Positions 9,121-18,883 of a stretch of DNA of 64,000 nucleotides are shown piece after piece. The position numbers were made by a program, and so were the translations under genes. The DNA comes from Saprospiraceae bacterium (GTDB lineage: Bacteria; Bacteroidota; Bacteroidia; Chitinophagales; Saprospiraceae), in NCBI GenBank assembly GCA_016717655.1, contig JADKFC010000004.1, positions 186,001 to 250,000 of the forward strand, read 5' to 3'. How positions within the stretch are numbered: the stretch's first letter is position 1; each line of letters starts with the position of its first letter. Under the pieces are notes generated by a model. That model worked only from the letters and a program-made list of their open reading frames with translations, had not been told where the DNA came from and did no database searches.

Positions 9121-11553
9121 CTATTGTTTTATAAATGATAGGTTTTTGGTACTTCCATCGTGAAGGGTTAATGAAAGCCAATAAATTCCTGGTGAAAGAA
9201 ATGAAACATCGATGATTTGGGAAGACATATCTTTAATAACAACCACGGTTCTTCCCGTTATATCATGGATAGTGCCCTTTTCAACCTTTGCTTCAGAATG
9301 AAGATAAAATTCATTATACACTGGATTGGGGGCCAAACTAATTTTCTGAAATAGGTTGTGGACAGTCCCTGAAACAATATTACAATCTTCATTTACACTT
9401 ATCGTTTTACATATTTCACCTATGAAACACTTTCTATCTTTATCCTCCGTTATTCGAACACAAATATCATAGGTGCCAGGTTGAAAATATTCGTGGATAA
9501 AGTCGAGAGAATCCGGGAATAGGCCATTGGTAATGGTACCATCATCCCACATGAGTTGGGTTACAAACTGACATTCTTTTAGCTTAGGTGGATACAATTG
9601 CACAACACAGGCACCGCTTTGGTTTGTCTGAGCTTCTATGGTGATATCCTGCTCCAACAACAGCTGAAATTTTTCAGAATTTTTACAGCAATCTTCACAA
9701 TCTATTACATTCACATAAAAAAATGATGAGGATGTATTTCCTGAAATATCTGTTGCCGTGCATTGAACGATATTTGTTCCACACGGAAATTGACTGCCCG
9801 AAGGCATGCTGCACGTCAACGTAGTTCCCGGGCAATTGTCTGCCATGTTTACGGAGTAGTTTACCACAGCCCCGCCGGTTTCATCTGCTGTGACCGTCGT
9901 ATCCCTTACAAAAATTTGGGGTATAAAGGTATCTTTGACCAAAACCGGAAAGGAACATGAGGTAGTGTTTTCAGATTCATCCCTGATTTTAAAGTTAAAT
10001 TTTGTCTCCTTATTTACATTGTCACAGGAAAAACTGGTTTTGACATTTTCGTATATCACCTTTCCGCAATTATCGTAAAATTGGCCTTTCAATTGATCCG
10101 TTTCTACAGCTGCCTTGCCTTGTCCGTTTAAGTACAATTCAATTATTTGACTGTTACATACTGGTGGCACGGTGTCCTTTACAAATATATCAACCACACA
10201 ACTATCAGACAAGCCGGACAAAGTAGTAGCAAAAAAATATACCTTTGTCTGACCTAGGGGGTAGGGCTCATTAAAGTTTTTGAGATCGCTTCTTTTAAAT
10301 GAAAATAAAAATGGACTGAAGTTTGTGCAGGGATCTATGGCTTCAACATTTAATTCATACTCCGCAGAACATCCAAATAATGTCACCTGATCCGGGCAAT
10401 TTTTAAATACCGGCGGTCCTGGCTTTGTTATCCCAATTTTTTTACAAATGGTTTTGTTACAGTATTGCGAAATTGCAGTTAAGCAGATTTCATATTCACT
10501 CTGGCTTCCATCAAAAATAAAACTGGGGTTGGGTGAGTTGGAGGTAAATGAAAAGTCCTGGCCTTCCCAAAAATATTCTATGTTTTGATTGCCGGGATAA
10601 TAATCTGCATTGGCCATAAAATTCACTGAGGTACAAGTAGTAACCTCAAAAGTAAAATCAAGTCGACATAAACTATCCTGACACAAGGTGTCCAGCTGCG
10701 TAGAGTCGGAACATACAAAATTTGATGTGTCCGTGTTTAAGGAAAAATTGGTCAGTCGCCCGCTATTATTTTTAATTGAGAAGTCTTTTAGTAAGCTGAT
10801 GCCTGTATTGTTTCCTCCCGGAATACCATGTTCCATGGTATAATAAGCGATCAGATCTTTTTCATTACCAAAAAGCCTGCATTGATACTGTTTTCGTATT
10901 TCTTCACTACTCCTTTTGTAGTTCCAAATCCGGAATTCATCCACAGGGCCTTTCCAGTTTATACCTTGCTGGTCAAATTTGGAACCTATCCTGTAAAACT
11001 CTGAAAATGTCAATTGATTGTTTCCCAAAGACATCAACAGAGTGCCGTCAAACCATATAGTTCCGCCGGTTTGATTGTCATATCCAATGGCCAGGTGATG
11101 CCATTTTTGGTCATCTATTTTTTTAACCGGCAGGTTTTGTATAAAATGATTTCCTGCACCATTTAGCGGTTGATACACCAAAGCAAGTTTTCCATCACAT
11201 TCGCCAACTCCGAGTAATTCCCCGACCCAACTGAACAGCCATTTAAAACCATTGAGATCCGTGGATGAACAAACAGTCGTACCAACGTTTTCTGATTTAA
11301 ACCAAACTTCTATGGTGAAGGGTTTGTATCCTACCAGGGGTGAGTTGATGGCAACAAAGTCATTTAAGCCGTCCAAATGTAATACCCGGTTACACGGCAG
11401 CGTATCAAATGTCAGTTGTTTACCCTGCCATGTAAAATCTTGATATTTGCCTATGCCCTTGCCTAAAAAACAAGGTCTTGTGTATGCAATTTCAGTATTT
11501 CCACATAAGAAAATGAAAAAAGTATAAATAATATGAAACGATCGGCAAATCAA
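9121..11553 (-). CDS. LamG/HYR-domain secreted protein with T9SS type A C-terminal domain
   Basis: The intact 810-residue protein has an N-terminal signal sequence ('IIYTFFIFLCGNTEIAY'), a concanavalin-like LamG domain at about 55-220 ('LHLDGLNDFVAINSPLVGYK', 'KKIDDQKWHHLAIGYDNQTG', 'GPVDEFRIWNYKRSSEEIR'), a PKD-like part, and HYR-type repeats at about 385-640 ('NCPDQVTLFGCSAEYELNV', 'DTTVTADETGGAVVNYSV', 'GTNIVQCTATDISGN'). A second PKD-like segment follows. It closes with a T9SS sorting domain (about 740-810: 'SLAPNPVYNEFYLHS', 'DITGRTVVVIKD', 'LSPGIYWLSLTLHDG'). It should be exported by Sec, carried out by T9SS and fixed on the cell surface. The next gene starts 6 nt later. Confidence 0.9.
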   Translation of the reverse strand: MICRSFHIIYTFFIFLCGNTEIAYTRPCFLGKGIGKYQDFTWQGKQLTFDTLPCNRVLHLDGLNDFVAINSPLVGYKPFTIEVWFKSENVGTTVCSSTDLNGFKWLFSWVGELLGVGECDGKLALVYQPLNGAGNHFIQNLPVKKIDDQKWHHLAIGYDNQTGGTIWFDGTLLMSLGNNQLTFSEFYRIGSKFDQQGINWKGPVDEFRIWNYKRSSEEIRKQYQCRLFGNEKDLIAYYTMEHGIPGGNNTGISLLKDFSIKNNSGRLTNFSLNTDTSNFVCSDSTQLDTLCQDSLCRLDFTFEVTTCTSVNFMANADYYPGNQNIEYFWEGQDFSFTSNSPNPSFIFDGSQSEYEICLTAISQYCNKTICKKIGITKPGPPVFKNCPDQVTLFGCSAEYELNVEAIDPCTNFSPFLFSFKRSDLKNFNEPYPLGQTKVYFFATTLSGLSDSCVVDIFVKDTVPPVCNSQIIELYLNGQGKAAVETDQLKGQFYDNCGKVIYENVKTSFSCDNVNKETKFNFKIRDESENTTSCSFPVLVKDTFIPQIFVRDTTVTADETGGAVVNYSVNMADNCPGTTLTCSMPSGSQFPCGTNIVQCTATDISGNTSSSFFYVNVIDCEDCCKNSEKFQLLLEQDITIEAQTNQSGACVVQLYPPKLKECQFVTQLMWDDGTITNGLFPDSLDFIHEYFQPGTYDICVRITEDKDRKCFIGEICKTISVNEDCNIVSGTVHNLFQKISLAPNPVYNEFYLHSEAKVEKGTIHDITGRTVVVIKDMSSQIIDVSFLSPGIYWLSLTLHDGSTKNLSFIKQ

Positions 11554-11734
11554 GGGCTTAAGTTTATTTTAGTGATTACATGCTGAAATATTATACCGAA
11601 AAGTTATAGGTTTTTGTGCATTAATTACAGTAATTTTTTCAAATATATAATATTGATTGTTAATTCAAAAATATATTTACTTTTTATTCTGTTAATAACA
11701 AAACCGTGTTATTTCCTTAAAACTCACTTTATCC

Positions 11735-14677
11735 TCACTTTTCAACAACAAACGGAAGGGTGTAGCTACCCGTTTGTGTGGTTAAGGTCATCATATATAC
11801 TCCATAGGCTAAATTCTTAATATCCACCTGTAATTCATGATGGCCTGCCGGTTTGGTTTCATTTAATATTTCACTTACCAGCTTGCCGTCTAAACCAAAC
11901 ACCTCCAAAATTATTTCTTGTTTTTTATCCAAACTATACCTGACCGTCAGCTCATTCTGGGCGGGATTTCGGAAAAATCGAATACAATCCATCTGTCGTT
12001 CCATTTTCTATGACATCAATCACTGCCGTGCTTATATATTGGGCATTGGTCTCTATGTTGTAGAAACTCCTGTTAATTATTTCTCCATCTTCATCCAATA
12101 AAGTACAGGAAATTTTACTTTTTGTGTTTTTTATTGATTTTAAGAATACCCTAAGCAATTTATTTGAGTCTAACTCCGTAAAAGAGTGGGGTTCTGCAAA
12201 TTCAAACAACACATTGTTTTTACCAACATAGGTTTGACTTACCGCAAACAAGTCGGTCGAAGATTTATCAATAGGGTGTGGGCTTGATGATGCACCTATG
12301 AACTCAAGCTGATTGATATCGATTTCCTCCTTATCGCTGAATCCAAGCGAAATATATTTGACCGGACAACAGATAATTTTGGTACTCCATCAACCTTTAA
12401 CCCTACATGTAAGAAAGATGTTGGGGGAGAGTGTGTCATGGTGATTTTGCATATTTTCTCAGAAGGGTCGAGGTTGGTCACCAGAAATGTTCCGTGCTTA
12501 ACTGTATTATCCGGCTCACACATTGAAAATTTGGAGGTTATTTTAGCACAGCAGTCTTTCGGCACAACAGTAGGACATTGCTTTCCATCAGATTTTGTAC
12601 ATACCGTGCCATCTTCAAATGTGATTTGAAAAGAAATGGCAGATGCTGCTGAAGTGAGGGCTTTTATGCAAACATTAAAGTTTAAAGCGCAACCTGCGAC
12701 AGGCGTAAATGTATAATCATTGGCTCCAATATAGCCTGAGGGCAAAGTGCCACAATTCCAGGTTGCAGATTCAATGACACCGTTGGTGACCAGTACTTTA
12801 AAGGATTTTACTTTGCACTGTGTGGAAAAGCCACTGCAACAGGGGCCTGCATCGCTATGAATGTTAACCAGTTCACAACATGCGGGTGGGCATTCTTTTA
12901 CAAAAATTTTTACAGACTTAAAACAGCCGTTTACACTGTAATAAACATCATAGTTTCCTGGAGCAACCGGGTTAAATTGCCCTGCATTAGTTACATAACT
13001 ACTTCCTGTCCATGTCCCACCTGCTGGGCTGGCCTGCAATTGAATTGAAGGTCCGCCGGCACATAATTCAGTGATAGGGGCATTGATTGAAATATTTACA
13101 TTTTCCGGAGAATAGTCAAAACAATCCATGTGGTCGGGTAGAAATAAGACATCGGATGTGGTTGGTATATTTGTTTCACCCGCAATAGATAAATCTACAT
13201 CGCGTGGGTATAGATCTGATCCGGCCCACATTACATTGGGGTTAGGCAAGACAAATAACCGGTTGCTGGCCCTTTTTGTATAGTATAAATTGCCATCAAC
13301 CGCAGATTCGATTCTTCCGATAAGATGGTCATTGTAAAAATTTGGGTCTGTGGATCCCGTCCATGTTAATCCCGCTCCAGAATTTCCGATGCTGACGGAG
13401 GTAATACCCGTTGTTGTCTGAACCTTCAATGCTACCACCGCACTTTGATTAGTGGGAGAATAGGTGTTCAAATCAATTTGTCCCAAATAGCTGATGTTGT
13501 TGAAGCCGGAGTTTACATAACCACCATGTGTAACATATAGAAAACTCCCATTTGGGCTATATTCAATGTCGCTCAATTTTTTATTGAAATTTACTAAATA
13601 CCCAATACCAAAATTGGGTGAATTATCACCAATATTGGCCGCTGTCAACCATTGAGCTTGATTTGCAAATAATGGGTTGGTTAATAAATATGAAGTAGAA
13701 GTCCCTGGATACCCTGCTGGTATAGCAAAACTACCGTGAGGTTTTACTTTTAAATTTGAGGTTGTAATAATTTTAGGTGTTGGTATTGTACCGGCTGTGG
13801 GATTAAAAATAAATATATTATTATTGCTAGCTCTTTCGTCATAATTCAAATAGGCAAGTTCATCTCCTTTGCAATTTAACTCTAGCGGAGAACCCGGGCA
13901 GTTTTGATAATAATATGGAAGAGAAAACGTGGCAGATGAAATTCCATAGACGATCCCGGTGGCCGTTATATTATAGCGGTCTATTCTGGGGTCTTCATAC
14001 CCGGCTTCAGAGGAGTAATTCAATTTCCTTCTAATGGCATACAAATGATTGCTAGTGCTTGCCTTGCCATGCTGGTAGGTACTATTTGGTAGATTAGGAG
14101 GAGTTAAAACGACATTCAATTTACCACCCACTATGTTCAGATTTCCTGTACTAGAATCATAACCTATGTGGGAATATAGTAATTTTTTAGTATTATAAAT
14201 ATTTTGTTGTAAAGTAATGGAGGGAGAAGGTTGTGTGTTTTCGAGATATACAATAAACCATTCATCACACTTTCCAGGTACCCTTATTATCTGCACGTCA
14301 TAATCGCTCCTCACTCCATTAAGTCCAATAATATTACCCCCGCTTTTAAGTATTTCATCACCGTTTGGGCTCCTCACTTTTAGTTCATTATTTAAATCAC
14401 TACCTGTATGTATTACATAAAATAGCATGTTCCCACAACAATCAAAAGCAGCGTTGGTAGGTCCGTGAGCTACATTCAGGGGTCCTCCTGAAATCTGACT
14501 ACTGGATGGATTAGATGGATTGCTTAACCAACTCACCACTTCTGACTTTACCGGGTTGGTTACATCGTAATTATGGGGATTGGTGGCCAGTGGCCAAATG
14601 GGAGATTGAGACCATGCACTCCCAAAGTATAGAACGCAGCATATCCACAAAGTGGTAGTACTAATTGTGCTTTTCAT
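11735..14677 (-). CDS. Large T9SS-secreted protein (two frameshifts near the C-terminus)
   Basis: A 793-residue frame starts at 14677 with signal peptide MKSTISTTTLWICCVLYFGS. It includes a propeller-like N-terminal half ('DIEYSPNGSFLYVTHGGYVN', 'RIESAVDGNLYYTKRAS') and a PKD-like part ('LQASPAGGTWTGSSYVTN'), then Cys-rich repeats ('PPACCELVNIHSDAGPCC', 'PKDCCAKITSKFSMCEPDN'). It breaks near 12370. The sequence continues in other frames as 'VKYISLGFSDKEEIDINQ', 'FAVSQTYVGKNNVLFEFAEP', and after a second shift near 11975 as a T9SS domain ('FRNPAQNELTVRYSLDKKQE', 'AYGVYMMTLTTQTGSYTL'). The natural TGA is at 11735. The N-terminal half resembles gliding-motility-linked propeller proteins that begin 'WYFG...AGL'-like, but I cannot name it. 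The three parts are clearly one gene of about 980 residues. Confidence 0.8.
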
Positions 14678-14793
14678 TCTGTTTTTGATTTATTAAATAA
14701 ATATAAATTTACTTTTCTGTTGAAATCACTCCGGTTTCCCTGTCATCGCTTTCAGTTTCCTAAATAGTATTTTATTAAACCCGGAATGAAAAA

Positions 14794-15522
14794 CTATGCC
14801 CCCAGCATGCCCACCAAGTCCTCCTTTCTCGCCTTAGCTACTGGCACCTTACTGCCATCACTCAGCACAAGGAGACCTCCGTCCTCTTTGCGGTAGGCAA
14901 GCACAGTGTTGATGTTGATAACATGCGAAATGTGACTTCGAAAAAACAGGTCGTTGGGCAACAATTGTTCTATTTCGCGCAGCGGTTTGCTCACGGTTAT
15001 GTGCTGGCCATTGAGCAGATACACCGTGCAGTAGGCGCGGTCGGCTTCTATGCGTATAATTTCGTTGATGCGTATCACTTCAAAACCCTCACTGGTAGGG
15101 ATCATGATGGAATTGCTCTTCCTGGTTTGGTGTAAGTGCAATACAGAATCTACCCTGCCTGAAAGGTTTTGGTTTCGTTCGCCCTTCCTGATTTTCTCAA
15201 TGGCTTTAAGCAGGCGCACCGCATCATAAGGGGCAGCCACAAGCGCATCTACTTCAAGGTCAAGTACCTCTTGTAAAAAAATGGGATTGGCCAGGGCCGC
15301 AATAACCCCGACACCCCTTTGTATAGCCTTTACCAGTTGATTTGCATCTTCTGAACTTGCAACTTCCACAATGACCAATTCTGCAGTCAGCCAGTCTTCG
15401 GGCGAGGGAATTCGTTTTTGAATGGCCCTAACGCCATGTCCGTTGGAATTCAACATTCTGGCCAATAAATCCAGGGAAGATAGCCTGGATTCGATGATCA
15501 ATGTTTGAATGGATGCTGCCAT
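14794..15522 (-). CDS. Orphan LytTR-family regulator with degenerate receiver-like domain
   Basis: The start MAASIQTLIIESRL at 15522 is preferred; the frame extends to 15627, but those 35 residues are not like a domain. Residues 1-110 are receiver-like in pattern ('TLIIESRLSSLDLLARML', 'AELVIVEVASSEDANQ', 'VAAPYDAVRLLKAIEKIRKG'), but the expected phospho-acceptor Asp is replaced in 'LVIVEVA'. Residues about 140-240 are a LytTR DNA-binding domain ('RINEIIRIEADRAYCTVYLL', 'LFFRSHISHVININTVLAYR', 'KVPVAKARKEDLVGML'). No kinase gene is adjacent. It reads toward the T9SS/RHS operon, whose first gene starts 116 nt downstream, so it may regulate or be co-transcribed with it. Confidence 0.85.
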   Translation of the reverse strand: MAASIQTLIIESRLSSLDLLARMLNSNGHGVRAIQKRIPSPEDWLTAELVIVEVASSEDANQLVKAIQRGVGVIAALANPIFLQEVLDLEVDALVAAPYDAVRLLKAIEKIRKGERNQNLSGRVDSVLHLHQTRKSNSIMIPTSEGFEVIRINEIIRIEADRAYCTVYLLNGQHITVSKPLREIEQLLPNDLFFRSHISHVININTVLAYRKEDGGLLVLSDGSKVPVAKARKEDLVGMLGA

Positions 15523-15718
15523 GGTTTGTTTTTTTTGTCTTGTTTTATAGGAACCCTGAGAAAAGACCTGGCAATTCGTTGTCTTTATCGCCCAAAATTC
15601 AATACAAAGTTGTGGTGTCAAAAGCATAGTTTTTTAAGATATTTTGAGCTTTTTCCTAATTAACTAAAATATATATTTAAATTTATGTTTCTGTTTTACA
15701 GTTGTTTATGTCTTATTA

Positions 15719-15752
15719 TTGTGCGTATTTTCCTAATATAGATTTAAATTTG
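15719..15752 (+). promoter_or_regulatory. Bacteroidota-type promoter for the 15781 gene
   Basis: A TAAATTTG at 15745-15752 matches the -7 form TAnnTTTG exactly. A TTG at 15719-15721 lies 23 nt upstream, somewhat long for a -33 box. The ATG follows 28 nt downstream. Confidence 0.5.
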
Positions 15753-15780
15753 TTTTTTATCCCAAAAAAAATATCGTTTC

Positions 15781-17199
15781 ATGAATGATTCAAAACTGGT
15801 GTCTGTCTTACTCACATTTGACAAAGAGGACTGGTCTTCTTTTCAAAGATATTTAGGGTCTTATACCGCTGAAACTTCTCATCTTTTTAAGGTCTTCAAT
15901 TATTTAAAATCTGTCAAAGACCAATTGTCCAACCTGCCCGAAGTGGACGAAGTGGTTGAAAGATCATTTCCGCACCTCACTGCAAAAGTTCTGCAAAATC
16001 ATATGTCTGTTTTACTCCAGCACCTGGAAAAGTGGCTGTCTATCCAGGAAATGCAGCGGTCAAAGTTTGACGAAGACCTTTATCTGCTCAAAGCCTATAA
16101 CAGAAGGAGTTTATACAAATTAGCCGACCAAATTCAATCGCGCCTGGAAAAAAAAATAGAAGCACATACAGCATTTGATTTTGAAACCGAAAGGTGTAAA
16201 TCCCAAATGTTCTACCTTCAATATTTTAGCAACAATCCGATAAAAAACAGAGTGGGAATCTCCATGCTTCATCAGATGGTTCAATCTTTTCTTTATTCCT
16301 ACAAAGAATATTGTCTGTTCTTTTTGATTGAGCTGCAAAACTGGGGTGAAATTAATAAATATGACTACAGTGAAACGATTCGCACCCTTGAACAAAGCCT
16401 TGTGGGCATTTCAGATTCACCACTAGCCGTAGATTTGGACCTGTTATGGAAAGTACATAAAAACAATGATGTTTATGCATTAAATACCATTACTGAAAAT
16501 TTGCTGGCACACAAGTACATGCCTGGGGTTTTTGCACAACTTATACTTACTGAATATGCCATATTGAGAAATAACATCCTAAGCAACATGGGTTATGACA
16601 TCAATAGATTCAACATGGCCGCCTTGTACGAATATGCCCTGGACACTGGCGTGCTTATGGAAAATGGGAAAGTAAGCCTTATAAGAATAACAAACGTCGT
16701 TGCAGCCGTGGCATGGTATAAACCTTATGAATGGGTAGAGGCCTTTATTCTCCGCTGGATGGATAATGTCTTAACCACAAATAAAGAAGGAAGTAAAAAC
16801 CTGCTATTGGCTTTAAATTGCCTGCATCATGAAAAATACGATCAAATGCTTATGTTCACCAATGGCGCCAACTATGGCTCCCCGGACCAAAAAATCCGGG
16901 CCATGGGCCTGCACATCATTGCGCTTTTTATGCATAGAAAAGAAGATTATGAAACCTTTAAACACCAACTCCGGAATTTGAAACTTCTCTTAAAAAGAAA
17001 TAAAGCTTCCCTGGCAATTAAACAGTTTCACGGCAATTATAACCTTCTGGATTTTTTAAAGCGTCTGGACCAGGATGACCGCAAAACAAGTCAGCTTGAC
17101 TTAAGTAAATATCCGTATTTGATGTACGGTATTTCTCATATAAGAATGTCCGGTCTAAACTCCTTCATTATCTTCACCCACTATGGCTGTGGCGTTTAA
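15781..17199 (+). CDS. Unrecognised helical protein
   Basis: The 472-residue product (MNDSKLVSVLLTFDKEDWSS) has no signal peptide or membrane segment and reads as mostly alpha-helical, perhaps TPR/HEAT-like ('VLLQHLEKWLSIQEMQRSKF', 'FQLRNLKLLLKRNKASL'-type text). I do not recognise a family with certainty. A good promoter precedes it. The last 15 residues or so, after 'YPYLMYGIS', overlap the end of the convergent lipoprotein gene by 45 nt and look atypical, so a frameshift near 17130 may have changed the original C-terminus. It is divergent from the LytTR gene. Cytoplasmic location is inferred. Confidence 0.75.
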   Translation: MNDSKLVSVLLTFDKEDWSSFQRYLGSYTAETSHLFKVFNYLKSVKDQLSNLPEVDEVVERSFPHLTAKVLQNHMSVLLQHLEKWLSIQEMQRSKFDEDLYLLKAYNRRSLYKLADQIQSRLEKKIEAHTAFDFETERCKSQMFYLQYFSNNPIKNRVGISMLHQMVQSFLYSYKEYCLFFLIELQNWGEINKYDYSETIRTLEQSLVGISDSPLAVDLDLLWKVHKNNDVYALNTITENLLAHKYMPGVFAQLILTEYAILRNNILSNMGYDINRFNMAALYEYALDTGVLMENGKVSLIRITNVVAAVAWYKPYEWVEAFILRWMDNVLTTNKEGSKNLLLALNCLHHEKYDQMLMFTNGANYGSPDQKIRAMGLHIIALFMHRKEDYETFKHQLRNLKLLLKRNKASLAIKQFHGNYNLLDFLKRLDQDDRKTSQLDLSKYPYLMYGISHIRMSGLNSFIIFTHYGCGV

Positions 17200-17616
17200 A
17201 CCAATGTTGCCCTGACTGATGTGTACCTGAATGCCATCCTCTTCATCCCCTGTGAGTGTTAAGGTATGCCTGTCGTCATAAATGGTTTGCCCCAAGCCAG
17301 GATCAATCACCACCTTCAACTGGTTCTGAGCTTCATAAATGGTGGCAGCTGTTGCATAATAACTTTGTTCGTTGGGCTTACCCGGATCTGCCGTCAGCAA
17401 AAATTCATTGCCATCCACATGTACCGCAAAAATTTTATCCGCATTAAGGGATACAGTATTGCGGTTTGTGAGCGTAATGGTAATGGCGAGGTTATTGTCG
17501 GTCCTGTCAGACGCTGTCAAATCTGGGTCCTTGGCAGATAAAATAAATGCATCATCACGGCATCAGGTCATCACAAAAAAACACACAGCCAATGCTGCAT
17601 AATAAAATGTCTTCAT
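17155..17616 (-). pseudogene. Small lipoprotein gene with a TGA inside its lipobox
   Basis: From an ATG at 17616 the frame reads MKTFYYAALAVCFFVMT, then TGA (17563-17565), then CRDDAFILSAKDPDLTAS, and continues in the same frame to 17155. The TGA falls exactly where Gly, Ala or Ser is expected before the lipidated Cys, so a single substitution (GGA or TCA to TGA) explains it. The mature part (about 135 residues) is beta-rich ('NNLAITITLTNRNTVSLNAD') and of unknown family. It is convergent with the 15781 gene and overlaps it by 45 nt. It is a recently inactivated gene, a base error, or less likely a readthrough codon. Confidence 0.6.
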
Positions 17617-18069
17617 CGTTTTAAATTTTGAATTGTTGAAATAATATGGTGCTCATCCATGCCTTGCCACATAGCAATGCATGGTCATTTCAGGCCGGGG
17701 CACAAAGTCCTCAACCCGATTTTTATCGACCTGGAGTTCCGGAACCGGTGTCAACAATTACCTATGATTTGGGCAGGGTAAAACGTTACCCCTGCCATAG
17801 GATTTTTTTAATTTATTTTTTGAGGCGTATCAATTATAAAATAGATACTGCGTGTAACCTATAGGATTTATATAAATAGTAAACCACTTAGGTCAACATT
17901 CATTATTGAAGTCAAATTTGATTTGCCATACCCTCAAACCATACTACACTCAGACTCATTACAAAAATTAATGCCTTTAAGTAATCGCCAATAAAAAAGG
18001 AGTACAAAACGAATTGCACTCCTGCCGAATATTTCGATTTGACGCTATCTTATAAATTCGTCTGAGACG
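17617..18069. other. Gene-free stretch between the lipoprotein and the T9SS remnant
   Basis: I see no plausible gene on either strand. Apart from the hairpin at 17770-17797 the stretch is AT-rich with scattered stops in all frames. It lies in the segment that also holds the lipobox nonsense codon and the decayed T9SS gene, so it may be eroded coding DNA no longer recognisable. Confidence 0.4.
17770..17797. terminator. Hairpin resembling a rho-independent terminator
   Basis: GGGCAGGGTAA and TTACCCCTGCC can pair around a short AACG loop with one bulged base. A run of seven T follows at 17802-17808 after a 6-nt gap. No gene ends directly upstream on the plus strand, so it may be a relic or an unrelated hairpin. 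Confidence 0.35.
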
Positions 18070-18537
18070 CTAGCGAACAAAACTTTTGGTTTCTTTATAT
18101 TCAGTATTTGTTAAAGTAAGATAATACATCCCTAATTGGTATTGCTTAGTTCAATTTTGTAATAATTTAAGCCTGAATAGGTTTCAAATTGACCAGACCA
18201 AACGATCTTGCCTGGTACATCAGAAATTTATATTTGAATGCCCTCTTCATTGACGGCTATAAATTCTATGGACAAATGATCTGAGCAATTATTTATTGCA
18301 CTAATCTTTTCTCCGAACAGCTCTTTTCGAAATACAACTACGATTGCTGAATATTCGGTATGTCAATCAATATCCACATTTTTTATTCTGTAATATCTAA
18401 GGACCAATGGCTGATGATCCACCTTGCGATATGTATTTGGCTTCTGCGTGTTGCCGGCCCCTATTATTCTCCAAATTTCTTTCCAGTCGTCGATGCCTTT
18501 TGACAACCGTTCAACAATTTGTGCTTTTAAGACAAAA
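18070..18537 (-). pseudogene. Decayed C-terminal part of a T9SS-secreted protein
   Basis: On the minus strand one frame reads 'FVLKAQIVERLSKGIDDW', 'IIGAGNTQKPNTYRKVDHQP', 'RYYRIKNVDID', TGA, 'HTEYSAIVVVFRKE', then 'SIEFIAVNEEGIQI', TAA, 'ISDVPGKIVWSGQFETY'. After a frameshift it ends 'GMYYLTLTNTEYKETKSF', VR, stop at 18070. The pattern 'GAGN...Y..VDHQPL..YYRIK.VD.DG..EYS.IV' is the common Bacteroidota segment before a T9SS sorting domain, so identity is clear. It has two in-frame stops plus a frameshift and no start; a TAG lies just upstream. The Gly normally after 'VDID' is the TGA. This is a remnant, with the rest of the gene lost. Confidence 0.75.
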
Positions 18538-18883
18538 AATGAGGTCTACTGTTATTTTGTGTATATATTTCTCTATAACCTATAGTTAAAATTCTAGCTA
18601 AAGCTACATTCCAGAAGCCAAGCAATATTATCCGATTTCCCAGTCGCATATTTGGGTTTCCCGAAGTAGTGAAAAGGCGAAAAAAACCTGTCTAATTAAA
18701 ACAACGCGTTTATAACTTATACAATTACATCTCAGTTTTAGGCTGAATTTTTTCCTAAAGTCAATGCTTTTGATAATGTGCATAAAAGGGTTATTCAAGT
18801 CAGACAGATACAAAAGAAAATTATTTCGCGGCGTAAATCATTATTACAAAGAATGAGCTTTTTCTATTAAAGAACATCTTATT
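18538..18883. other. Gene-free stretch upstream of the T9SS remnant
   Basis: No supported gene, repeat or RNA was seen. If the remnant gene was once longer, its missing body would have lain here, but I can read no homologous text in any frame. Confidence 0.4.

Noticed and set aside
16120..16395. 91-residue minus-strand ORF opposite the 15781 gene
   Set aside because: It lies wholly within a longer plus-strand gene with a good promoter and has no domain-like text.
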